From positions 62,001 to 126,000 of the forward strand of contig CAWEDI010000018.1 in the NCBI GenBank assembly GCA_963807735.1: 64,000 nucleotides of DNA. The letters run 5' to 3'. This document shows, piece by piece, positions 46,636-54,039 of the stretch. The stretch is from Roseiarcus sp963807735 (lineage in GTDB: Bacteria > Pseudomonadota > Alphaproteobacteria > Rhizobiales > Beijerinckiaceae). The translations under genes and the position numbers were made by a program. The notes beneath the pieces were generated by a model. That model was not told the DNA's origin and did no database searches. It was given only the letters and a program-made list of their open reading frames with translations. Numbering within the stretch: the stretch's first letter is position 1; every line of letters begins with the position of its first letter.

Positions 46636-46781
46636 CTCGCCCCCAAATCCGGGAGCGCGACTTTCGCGCGCGCGCCCTCTCGGCGCAAGTGCGCGCCGCC
46701 GATCACGCGATTGGCGCCGAATTTCTGAAACTTTAAGTCGCTCTCAAACGTTGCCTTCGGGAAGAACGGAAAGAGGCTCCC

Positions 46782-47108
46782 ATGTACAGGCTCGTCCGAA
46801 ATCGCCAAGTCTCTGAATTATCGTCCGATCTGGAGACCCTGCGGATGTCGTGCGAACGCGTCGGCGACGCTTTCGTTGGGCTCAGCGTGCTGTTTGGCGG
46901 CGTCGCCGTCCTCGTCGCCGCGGTGGCGGTCTGGGCGCACGCGCCGATATTTGCGATGAGCGCAGGGTTTGCGCTTGCCGCTTCGCTGGCGTTCGCGGTC
47001 TCGGTGCGCGAACTTGGGAAGGCGGGCGTCGAGTTGCACCGGAAACCGGTCATGGTCGCTGCGCGATGGATCCATGATCGCCCTGCGCGGCTGCGCAAGG
47101 CGGCGTAA
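46782..47108 (+). CDS. Small two-helix membrane protein of unknown function
   Basis: 108 aa. Cytoplasmic N-terminus (MYRLVRNRQVSELSSDLETL), two hydrophobic helices (LSVLFGGVAVLVAAVAVWAH and FAMSAGFALAASLAFAVSV), then a basic C-terminal tail ending RPARLRKAA. A purine-rich GGAAAGAGG precedes the ATG. No family recognised. Confidence 0.6.
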   Translation: MYRLVRNRQVSELSSDLETLRMSCERVGDAFVGLSVLFGGVAVLVAAVAVWAHAPIFAMSAGFALAASLAFAVSVRELGKAGVELHRKPVMVAARWIHDRPARLRKAA

Positions 47109-47179
47109 GCGGTCGTCAGCTTGACGGGAAGCGCGCGGGCGGCCATGGCTCGCGCGATTTTTGTTGTCAGAGACTCGAC

Positions 47180-47449
47180 ATGGCCAAGGACAAGAGCCCG
47201 GCGGAAACCGGCTCGGAAGAGATCAACTCGGGGCATCTGCGCGCCTTCATCGAGCGCATCGAGCGTTTGAACGAAGAGAAGAAAGCGCTCTCCGAGGACA
47301 TCAAGGAGGTCTACGCCGAGGCCAAAGGCAACGGTTTCGATCCCAAAATCCTCCGCAAAATCGTCTCCATCCGCGGGCAGGATCCCGACAAACGGGTCGA
47401 GGAGGAGACGCTGCTCGACCTTTACATGGCCGCATTGGGCGCGAATTGA
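47180..47449 (+). CDS. gapR: GapR-type nucleoid-associated protein (DUF2312)
   Basis: 89 aa. The conserved core reads SGHLRAFIERIERLNEEKKA, LSEDIKEVYAEAKGNGFDPK, then ILRKIVSIRGQDPDKRVEEE. In Caulobacter, GapR forms a clamp on AT-rich overtwisted DNA and supports topoisomerases during replication. Strongly conserved in Alphaproteobacteria. It lies 19 nt upstream of a dioxygenase gene. Confidence 0.94.
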   Translation: MAKDKSPAETGSEEINSGHLRAFIERIERLNEEKKALSEDIKEVYAEAKGNGFDPKILRKIVSIRGQDPDKRVEEETLLDLYMAALGAN

Positions 47450-47468
47450 GCGCGCACGGAGGACTGCT

Positions 47469-48149
47469 TTGCCGAAGGAAACCCTGAGCCCGGCCGCGCA
47501 GCGGATCGCCGCCGCGTTCGAGGCCGCGATCGCCGCCCGGCGAGGGTTCGAGCGCCCTTATCCGCACTATCTGATGGACAATGTGTTCCCTCGCGAGGTC
47601 AGCGACGAGTTGGCCGAATTGCCGTTCGCCCCGCCGGTGCTGAACGGCGTCTCGGGCAAGCGCGAGTTGCACAACGACCAGCGCAGCTATTTCGACGCCG
47701 TTGGCGTTGCGCGCTTTCCGGTGATGGGCGCCGTTGCGGAGGCGCTGCAATCGACGCGTATCGTGTCGCAGATTCACGACGCCTTCGACGCGCCGATCGA
47801 CGACACGTTTCTTCGGCTGGAGTACGCGCAGGACGTCGACGGGTTCTGGCTGCAGCCGCACACCGATCTCGGCGTGAAGCGGTTCACCTGCCTGATCTAC
47901 CTCTCCGACGGCCCCGGCCACGAGGCGCTCGGAACCGACATTTACGAGCGCCCGGACAAGCATTTCGGCGTCTCGCCGTTCAAGCGCGGCGGCGCGATGG
48001 TCTTCGTGCCCGGCGACAACACCTGGCACGGCTTCGAGAAACGCCCGATCGAAGGCGTGCGCCGCTCGGTGATCCTGAATTACGTCACCGAGGAATGGCG
48101 CGCCCGCGAGCAGCTCAGCTATCCCGACGCCACCGTCCGTGTCGCCTGA
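47469..48149 (+). CDS. 2-oxoglutarate/Fe(II) oxygenase-like protein
   Basis: 226 aa. The facial triad is visible: His131 and Asp133 in LQPHTDLGVKRFTCLIYLSD, His187 in NTWHGFEKRP, with the 2-oxoglutarate-binding Arg198 or Arg199 (VRRSVILNYV). Related to the prolyl-4-hydroxylase/SM-20 fold; the substrate is unknown. I use TTG 47469, placed 6 nt after GGAGG; no better-placed ATG exists. Possibly co-transcribed with gapR. Confidence 0.75.
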   Translation: MPKETLSPAAQRIAAAFEAAIAARRGFERPYPHYLMDNVFPREVSDELAELPFAPPVLNGVSGKRELHNDQRSYFDAVGVARFPVMGAVAEALQSTRIVSQIHDAFDAPIDDTFLRLEYAQDVDGFWLQPHTDLGVKRFTCLIYLSDGPGHEALGTDIYERPDKHFGVSPFKRGGAMVFVPGDNTWHGFEKRPIEGVRRSVILNYVTEEWRAREQLSYPDATVRVA

Positions 48150-48159
48150 AAGAACGATA

Positions 48160-48190
48160 ATTCCATCTTGACTTCCCGATGGAATTTTTG
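48160..48190 (+). terminator. Hairpin with T-tract after the oxygenase gene
   Basis: ATTCCATC, a 10-nt loop, and GATGGAAT followed by TTTTTG: an 8-bp perfect stem starting 10 nt after the stop, with a proper T-run. A TTGACT hexamer lies in the loop and might serve as a -35 element for the SDR gene downstream, but a matching -10 at normal spacing is not evident. Confidence 0.7.
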
Positions 48191-48239
48191 TTTCATATTG
48201 TAGCGGCGGAACGCTGCACGGCGGGTGGAGACCAACGCG

Positions 48240-49034
48240 ATGGGCAGGCTTGACGGCAAGTACGCTGTTGTGACGGGCGGCTCGCAAGGTCTCGGCGAGA
48301 CGATCGCCCGCCATTTCGCCAAGAATGGCGCGGCCGGCCTGGTGATCTGCGGTCGCAATGAAGCCAACGGCGAGCGCGTCGCCAAGGCGATTTCCGACAG
48401 CGGTTGTCCGACCTATTTTGTCCGCGCCGATTTGGCCAAAGTCTCGGAGTGCCGCAAAGTCATTGCGGAGGCCGACAAGCGCTTCGGCCGCGTCGATGTG
48501 CTCGTCAACGCCGCCGCGCTGACCGATCGCGGCAACATCTTCGACACGACGGAAGAGCGCTACAACGAAATCTTCGACGTCAACGCGCGCGCGCCGTTCT
48601 TTCTGATCCAGGGCGCGGTCACGCTGATGAAGCGCGACAAGATACCCGGCGCCGTGGTCAACATCCAATCGATGTCGGCGCACGGCGGCCAGCCGTTCAT
48701 CACCGCCTATTGCGCCTCGAAAGCCGCGCTGGCGGCGCTGACCAAGAACGTCGCCCACAGCCTCGTCAAGTACCGCATCCGCGTCAACGGCCTCAACATC
48801 GGCCACATGTCGACGCCGGGCGAGGACCGCATCATGAAGACCTATCACGGCGCCCGGGACGGCTGGCTCGATGAGGCGGCGAAGTCGAAGCCGGTCGGAA
48901 GGCTAATCAACCCTGAAGAGGTCGCCCGCGCCTGCCTCTATCTCGCCTCCGACGAGTCCGGCCTGATGACGGGATCGAACATCGACTTCGACCAGAACGT
49001 CCTCGGCGCCGGCGACCTCCCGCTCGAGCCGTGA
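48240..49034 (+). CDS. SDR family NAD(P)-dependent oxidoreductase
   Basis: 264 aa classical short-chain dehydrogenase. Cofactor motif VVTGGSQGLGE, VLVNAAALTDR (NNAG-like), catalytic Ser in VNIQSMSAHGG and Tyr-x3-Lys in AYCASKAALA. ATG 48240 has GGAG 9 nt upstream; a GTG five codons earlier is less likely. The substrate is not indicated by neighbours. Confidence 0.88.
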   Translation: MGRLDGKYAVVTGGSQGLGETIARHFAKNGAAGLVICGRNEANGERVAKAISDSGCPTYFVRADLAKVSECRKVIAEADKRFGRVDVLVNAAALTDRGNIFDTTEERYNEIFDVNARAPFFLIQGAVTLMKRDKIPGAVVNIQSMSAHGGQPFITAYCASKAALAALTKNVAHSLVKYRIRVNGLNIGHMSTPGEDRIMKTYHGARDGWLDEAAKSKPVGRLINPEEVARACLYLASDESGLMTGSNIDFDQNVLGAGDLPLEP

Positions 49035-49149
49035 CGTGGGAACCAGCCCATGGTCGAGGGGTTTTAAGCGCGCCGGACGACGCATTCGTTTTTTAAAGAT
49101 CGTCGGATAATACCAGATCGCGAGGATGAGAATCCATTCTACGGCTCGC

Positions 49150-49290
49150 CGTCATGGCCGGGCTCGTCCCGGCCATCCACGCCGTTCCGCCGTCCTTCAC
49201 CTTCGAAAATAAAATTCGACTGTTAGTGCAACACCTTAAACGACCGCTCTCTCAGCCGCGTGGATGCCCGGGACAAGCCCGGGCATGACG
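49150..49290. repeat. Composite of two inverted GC-palindrome repeats
   Basis: GTCATGGCCGGGCTCGTCCC then GGCCATCCACGCC at the left and GCGTGGATGCCCGGGACAAG then CCCGGGCATGACG at the right are inverted copies of the same family seen at 7750 and 44236, enclosing about 70 bp. The whole is a 141-bp palindromic element filling most of the gap 49035-49410, which otherwise holds no gene. Confidence 0.7.
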
Positions 49291-49410
49291 AAACCGACGC
49301 GACTTTGAGTCATTCTCTCTGCGACTTGGTATAACCGGACAGAACTGCATCGCGGCTGTTCTCGCCCCTCTGGGACGGCGGATTTGCTGAGTCTTGCCAA
49401 AGGCGCGCCG

Positions 49411-50526
49411 TCAGGCGGCGGGCAGCAACAGGCGGAACGTGGCGCCGACGCCGAGCTGGCTCTCGACTTCCAATTCGCCGCCGATCCATTCCGCAAGGTC
49501 GCGACACAGCAGCAGGCCGAGGCCCGCGCCGCGTTCGCCGTCGGTGCCCGCCGAGGTTGAACGCCGTTCCAGCTGGAAGAGATTCGCGGTCTGCGCCTCG
49601 CTCATGCCGACGCCGGTGTCCTCGACCGCGATGACGATCCGGTCGCCGCGCAGGCTCGCCGAAAGCGTGACATGTCCGCCCGGCGCGGTGAATTTGAGCG
49701 CATTGGCGACGAGGTTGCGCAGGATCGCCGCCACCGCATCGGGCTGCGAGAGCACGCGGCTGGCCGACGGGACGGCTTCGACAACGATTCCTTTGGCGTC
49801 GGCGCGTTCCTGCAGCGCGGCCTTGCTGTCGATGAGCAGCGTGTCGACCTCGATCGGCGCCGGCTCCGCGGCTTGCCCCTCCATCAGCAGGCCGGCCCAG
49901 GAGAACAGGCTTTCGACCAGGCCGTGCGCCTGGTTCGCCGCCTCATGCACCGTCGCGGCGCGACGCGAGATCGTCGCGGGGTCGCTGCCGCCGACCATCT
50001 CGGCGAGCAGCTGGCTCATGCCGAGCAGCACTTGCAGCGGATTGCGCAAATCGTGGGCGATGATCGAAAGGATTAGCGTTTTCTGCCGGTTCGATCGCTC
50101 GAGCGCGCGCGCCTTCGCCTCCGCGTCGTTGCGGGCAGCCCGCAAACTGGCGACGAAGTCGCCGCGCGCCTTGGCGGCGCCGATCGCGCGCGCGAGATTT
50201 TCGGGATCGGCCTCGGCGCGGGCGATGCACTCGAACGCGCCGCCGCGCAAAAACGCGGGCGCCGGCCCTGCGCCGTTGGTCAGGGCGATCACGGGTCGAC
50301 CGCCTTCCTCGGGCGCCAGCTCGCCCAATGCGTCGACGGCGCCCGGCAAGTCGCCATCGAGCAGAACGCAATCGAACGTTTCGCTGGCGGCCAGCGCGAG
50401 CCCGGCGGCGGCGTCCGCCGCGTCGATCAGCGTGAAGGGGAAGTTCGTCGTCGCCAGAGCCGCGCGAATTGCGGCGCGGCGTCCGGCGTCGTCGTCGATC
50501 AGCAGGATGCGGGCCGACGTCGCCAA
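49411..50526 (-). CDS. Hybrid sensor protein: N-terminal receiver + histidine kinase
   Basis: 371 aa, no membrane helices. Residues 5-120 form a receiver domain (ILLIDDDAG, phospho-acceptor Asp57 in CVLLDGDLPG). Residues about 148-215 are HisKA with phosphorylated His158 (LSIIAHDLRNPLQVLLG). Residues about 250-371 are HATPase_c with N box (LRNLVANALKFT), G1 (VEDTGVGM) and G2 (GAGLGLLLC). The receiver-first layout suggests a cytoplasmic phosphorelay kinase. No paired response regulator is nearby. Confidence 0.85.
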   Translation of the reverse strand: MATSARILLIDDDAGRRAAIRAALATTNFPFTLIDAADAAAGLALAASETFDCVLLDGDLPGAVDALGELAPEEGGRPVIALTNGAGPAPAFLRGGAFECIARAEADPENLARAIGAAKARGDFVASLRAARNDAEAKARALERSNRQKTLILSIIAHDLRNPLQVLLGMSQLLAEMVGGSDPATISRRAATVHEAANQAHGLVESLFSWAGLLMEGQAAEPAPIEVDTLLIDSKAALQERADAKGIVVEAVPSASRVLSQPDAVAAILRNLVANALKFTAPGGHVTLSASLRGDRIVIAVEDTGVGMSEAQTANLFQLERRSTSAGTDGERGAGLGLLLCRDLAEWIGGELEVESQLGVGATFRLLLPAA

Positions 50527-50536
50527 GGGCGGCTCG

Positions 50537-51471
50537 TCACCACGACCGGCGCGCCACGACCGCAGGCAGCTCGATGGCTTCCTGACGAGGCCGCAACCCG
50601 ACGAGATGGCAGATCGCGTAGACGAGATCGGCGCGGTTCATGGTATAGAAGTGGAATTGCGTGACGCCGCGGTCGATCAAGTCAATCACCTGCTCCGCGC
50701 AGACCGCCGCCGCCACTAGTCTTCTAGTCGTCACGTCGTTTTCTAGTCCCTCAAATCTGTCGGCGAGCCATGCCGGCACGCTGGCGCCGGCGCGTTTGGC
50801 GAAGCCGGTGGTCTGCTTGAAGTTCTGCACCGGCACGATGCCGGGCACGATCGGTATATTTATACCCGCCGCCGCCGCTACGTCGAGATAGCGCAAGAAT
50901 AGGGAATTGTCGAAGAAGAATTGACTAATCGCGCGATCCGCGCCGGCGTCGACTTTACGCTTCAGCGCGTCGATGTCGTGGAACAGCGTCGGACTGTGCG
51001 GGTGTTTCTCGGGATAAGCGGAGACCGAAACCTCGAAGTCGGCGATCCGCTTGATCGCCGGCGACCAGATCCTCGGTGCGCTGATAGCCATCGGGATGGG
51101 CGACATAGGGCGCGTCGACGCCGCCGGGGGAATCGCCGCGCAGCGCTACGATATGGCGCACGCCGGCGTCCCAGTAGCCGCGAATCACGTCGTCGATCTC
51201 GCCTTTCGAGGCGCCGACGCAGGTCAGATGCGCGGCCGGCCGCAGATAGGTTTCGCGGGCGATCTTCTCGACCGTCGCGTGGGTGCGCGCCCGCGTCGAG
51301 CCGCCGGCGCCGTAGGTGACGGAGACGAAGTCCGGGGCGCAGCGGCGCGAGGCGCTCGATCGCCTCCCACAGCGCGGTCTCCATCTCCTCCGATCTTCGG
51401 CGGGAAAGAACTCGAACGAGGCGCTGCACGGTCGAGCCCGAGCGGCTCAGTCGGGCCGGCATATGCAGCAT
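50537..51471 (-). pseudogene. metF: Methylenetetrahydrofolate reductase, broken by several single-base indels
   Basis: Codes for MetF (about 305 aa if repaired), which reduces methylene-THF to methyl-THF for methionine synthesis. The 3' part is intact: IKRIADFEVSVSAYPEKHPH, then RAISQFFFDNSLFLRYLDVA and GIVPVQNFKQTTGFAKRAG. The 5' part is spread over three frames: SFEFFP, then PPK, then SEEMETALWEAIERLAPLRP, then DFVSVTYGAGGSTRARTHAT, then VRHIVALRGDSPGG. Single extra bases at about 51053-51058, 51332-51337, 51391-51396 and 51399-51404 account for most shifts, and one more is needed near 51415. I start at ATG 51471, which has GGGAG upstream. The clean protein-level match across shifts suggests sequence error. 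Confidence 0.85.
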
Positions 51472-52486
51472 CAGGCAAACTCCCGCGAGGCGTTGACGTA
51501 AATCGTCGGAGATGATTCGGGGATCGCGCGCCAGCCAGACGACGACGGTCAGCTTGCCGGTTTCGCGCGCGTCCGGGGCGATGCGGCGGGTCTCGACGAC
51601 GTCGAGCCCCGCCTCCTTCATCAGCGCCGGCGATCTCCTCGCCGCTGAAGCCGAGGCGGCGATGCGCGAAATGCTCGCGCAACGCCTCCTCTTCGTGGGC
51701 GGCGAAATCGACGACCAGCAGCCGCCCGCCGGGACGCAGCAGCCGCGCGGCTTCGGCGAGCGCGCGGCCGGGATCGTCGAGGAAATGCAGCACCTGATGG
51801 ATGACGACGAGATCATAGGCGCCGCGCTCCACCGGCGGGGCGTAGACGTCGCCCTGGCGCAGCTGCACGTTGCGCAAGCCGCTGCTCGCTCGATGCGGGC
51901 GCGGGCGACGTTGAGCATCGCCGGGCTCAGATCGACGCCGACCGCGCGACTGGGCGAGCGGGGCGAGCAGTTCGAGCATGCGGCCGGTTCCCGCGCCGAG
52001 GTCGAGCAGCGCCTGGATCGGCGTATCGCCGACGAGATCGAGGATCGCGGCTTCGACCTGCGCCTCGGGCGCGTGCATGGCGCGGATGCGATCCCATTCG
52101 GCGGCCTGCGCGGCGAAATAAGCGGCCGCCTGCTTGCGCCGGGTCTCGCGCGCCACCTCGAGCCGCGCCCGATCGGAGGCGAGCGTCGGATCGTCGGCGG
52201 CGACGCGGGCGATCAGGTCGCGCGCGAGCGCGCCGCCCGGTTCCGCCAGCCGGAAGAACGCCCAGGCGCCCTCGCGATGCCGCTCGGCGAGGCCCGCATC
52301 GACCAGCAGCTTCAGGTGGCGAGAGATGCGCGGCTGCGACTGGCCGAGAATGCCGACCAGCTCGCTGACCGTCAGCTCCGCTTCGCAGAGCAGGCCGAGC
52401 AGGCGCAGCCGCGTGACTTCGCCGGCCGCTTCGAGGGCGCCGAGCAGCGCTTCGAACGAGAGGGCGGGGGCGTGGAAATGAGACAT
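51472..52486 (-). pseudogene. sahR: ArsR regulator-methyltransferase fusion, SahR-like, frameshifted
   Basis: The N-terminal ArsR winged HTH is intact: EAAGEVTRLRLLGLLCEAEL, then LGQSQPRISRHLKLLVDAGL. A SAM-binding methyltransferase domain follows (ALLDLGAGTGRMLELLAPLA; DLVVIHQVLHFLDDPGRALA). Frame changes at about 51945-51951, 51879-51889 and 51624-51632 interrupt it; the repaired path reads AVGVDLSPAMLNVARARIER, then GLRNVQLRQGDVYAPP, then ALMKEAGLDVVETRRIAPDA. The position directly upstream of metF and a palindromic operator at its own start match SahR, the SAH-responsive ArsR repressor of SAM-cycle genes. The 3' boundary is approximate because of the shifts. Confidence 0.78.
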
Positions 52487-52509
52487 AAAGATATGTTTAT
52501 GTCCATATC
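52484..52509 (-). promoter_or_regulatory. Palindromic operator over the sahR-like start
   Basis: Two overlapping perfect inverted repeats: CATAAA-GATATG-TTTATG (52484-52501) and GATATG-N8-CATATC (52490-52509). The first includes the start codon of the ArsR gene on the minus strand. This is AT-rich in a GC-rich context and is the expected type of site for an ArsR dimer. It could repress the sahR-metF transcript and also affect the divergent DUF1269 gene. Confidence 0.7.
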
Positions 52510-52581
52510 CTGAAGAATGCAAGCGCCTTGGCGATGCGGTGTGCTAAAGCGTAGCGGAAACCTGCTGCGGAGAGCCGGCCA

Positions 52582-53085
52582 ATGGAAGACCTCATCGTCA
52601 TCACCTATCCCTCGGAAGCGCGCGCCGAGGAAATGCGCCAGAAGATTCTGTCGTTACAGTCGGAATATCTGATCGAGCTCAGCGACGCGGTCATCGCGGT
52701 CAAACACGAAGACGGCCACGTCAAGCTCAACCAGCTCATCCATCCGACGGCGACCGGCGCGCTGATGGGCGGCCTGTGGGGCGCGATGATCGGCACGATC
52801 TTCCTGATGCCGCTGGCCGGCGCCGCGCTCGGCGCCGGGGCCGGCGCATTGTCGGGGGCGCTGACTGATATCGGCGTCGACGACAATTCCGCCAAGCAGA
52901 TCGCCGCGAGCCTGCAACCCGGTAACGCCGCGCTTTTCCTGTTGGTGCGCAAGATGACCGCCGACAAGGTGATGGACGCGCTCAAGGGCGCCGGCGGCCT
53001 GGTGCTGAAGACCTCGCTCGACCGGCAGAAGGAGCAGGCGCTGCGCGACGCGCTCGCGGGCGTTACGAGCGCAGCGAGCGGCTGA
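52582..53085 (+). CDS. DUF1269 membrane protein
   Basis: 167 aa. N-terminal ferredoxin-like region (DLIVITYPSEARAEEMRQKI), Gly/Ala-rich membrane segment (ALMGGLWGAMIGTIFLMPLA then GAALGAGAGALSGAL), then DIGVDDNSAKQIAASLQPGN and ALFLLVRKMTADKVMDAL. These are diagnostic of DUF1269. Function unknown; often stress-associated. Confidence 0.88.
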   Translation: MEDLIVITYPSEARAEEMRQKILSLQSEYLIELSDAVIAVKHEDGHVKLNQLIHPTATGALMGGLWGAMIGTIFLMPLAGAALGAGAGALSGALTDIGVDDNSAKQIAASLQPGNAALFLLVRKMTADKVMDALKGAGGLVLKTSLDRQKEQALRDALAGVTSAASG

Positions 53086-53103
53086 GGACATGACGCGCTA
53101 GGG

Positions 53104-53210
53104 CGTCATTGCGAGCGCAGCGAAGCAATCCATCTCCGAGAGATCGGAGTTCAACCGGGTAAGAAAGCAGCGGCGGCGCCATGGATTGCTTCGCTTCGTT
53201 CGCAATGACG
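53104..53210. repeat. Dispersed 107-bp palindromic repeat
   Basis: Begins CGTCATTGCGAGCGCAGCGA and ends CTTCGCTTCGTTCGCAATGA then CG (inverted). Contains ATCTCCGAGAGATCGGAG in the middle. Length 107 bp, the same as the copy at 57813-57919, and shares its interior. Confidence 0.85.
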
Positions 53211-53217
53211 GGATGCT

Positions 53218-53889
53218 TTATCCAGCCGGCTTTCGGCGCCGCCTCGCGGCGGCCGGTTGCGCGGCGACGCCGTGGGGACCGCACCAGCCTGGCAGATAGT
53301 CGGCCTCGGCCGATTTGGCGAGCTTGTAGGCCTCCTCCAGCGCGGCCTCGAACCCCTGGGTCAACGCTTTGCGCTTAATGCGCGGGCGAAAGAAATCCGC
53401 CCAAACGAACTCGGAGAACGGCGTCGCGTCCTTGGCGAAGCCGCCGGCGCGACGCAGCGCGCCGGCGAGCGCACGGTAGGGGTCGTCTTCGAGGCCCTCG
53501 ACGGTTTTCGGCAGGCTTTCGTAATCGCAGCGGCGGCCCTTGTCGTCATAAGGATGGGTCCAGCCGTGGTAATCCATCAACGTCCAGAAATAGTCGGGCT
53601 CGGATTTCGAGAGATCGCCGACGACGATGGCGAAGACGTGGGTCTGTTTGTCGTCGAACAGCGCCCGCGCCAGATGATGATGGTCGGTGATGTAGCGCCT
53701 GCCGCTGGGGCCGAGCACGACCGGAACCATGTGTTTCTCGATCGCGGCCCGCTTCGAGCCTTCGCCCTTGCGCCGCCACGCCTCGCGTTTGCGCTCCACC
53801 TCGCGCATGCCGACCGTCATCTGCGTCGGCCGCAACTCCAGGATCGGCGTCGCATGCAGGACCGGGTCTCGAACGTTATTGGTTGTCAC
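53218..53889 (-). CDS. ParB-like nuclease-fold protein (ParBc_2 type)
   Basis: 223 aa from GTG 53889 (GGGGGAG upstream). N-terminal ILELRPTQMTVGMREVERKR resembles the ParB-like fold entry strand. YITDHHHLARALFDDKQTHV is the nucleotide-binding/HxHH-containing stretch of this family. DYHGWTHPYD and WADFFRPRIKRKALTQGFEA follow, ending with a basic tail. These stand-alone proteins are not chromosome-partition ParB; their role is unclear. The frame stays open far upstream, antisense to leuS, but without conservation. Confidence 0.78.
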   Translation of the reverse strand: MTTNNVRDPVLHATPILELRPTQMTVGMREVERKREAWRRKGEGSKRAAIEKHMVPVVLGPSGRRYITDHHHLARALFDDKQTHVFAIVVGDLSKSEPDYFWTLMDYHGWTHPYDDKGRRCDYESLPKTVEGLEDDPYRALAGALRRAGGFAKDATPFSEFVWADFFRPRIKRKALTQGFEAALEEAYKLAKSAEADYLPGWCGPHGVAAQPAAARRRRKPAG

Positions 53890-54039
53890 GCAACTCCCCC
53901 TTGCGGCGTCTTGTCGTAAGGTCGTCATAACGCGGGGCCGCCGTCCTCGAATAGACGCGCCGCGCCGAATTTGACCCTCGCGGCAAATCATGTTTGATCC
54001 GCGCGCAACCCAATTCAACCCCCGAACGAGCCGCCCGAC

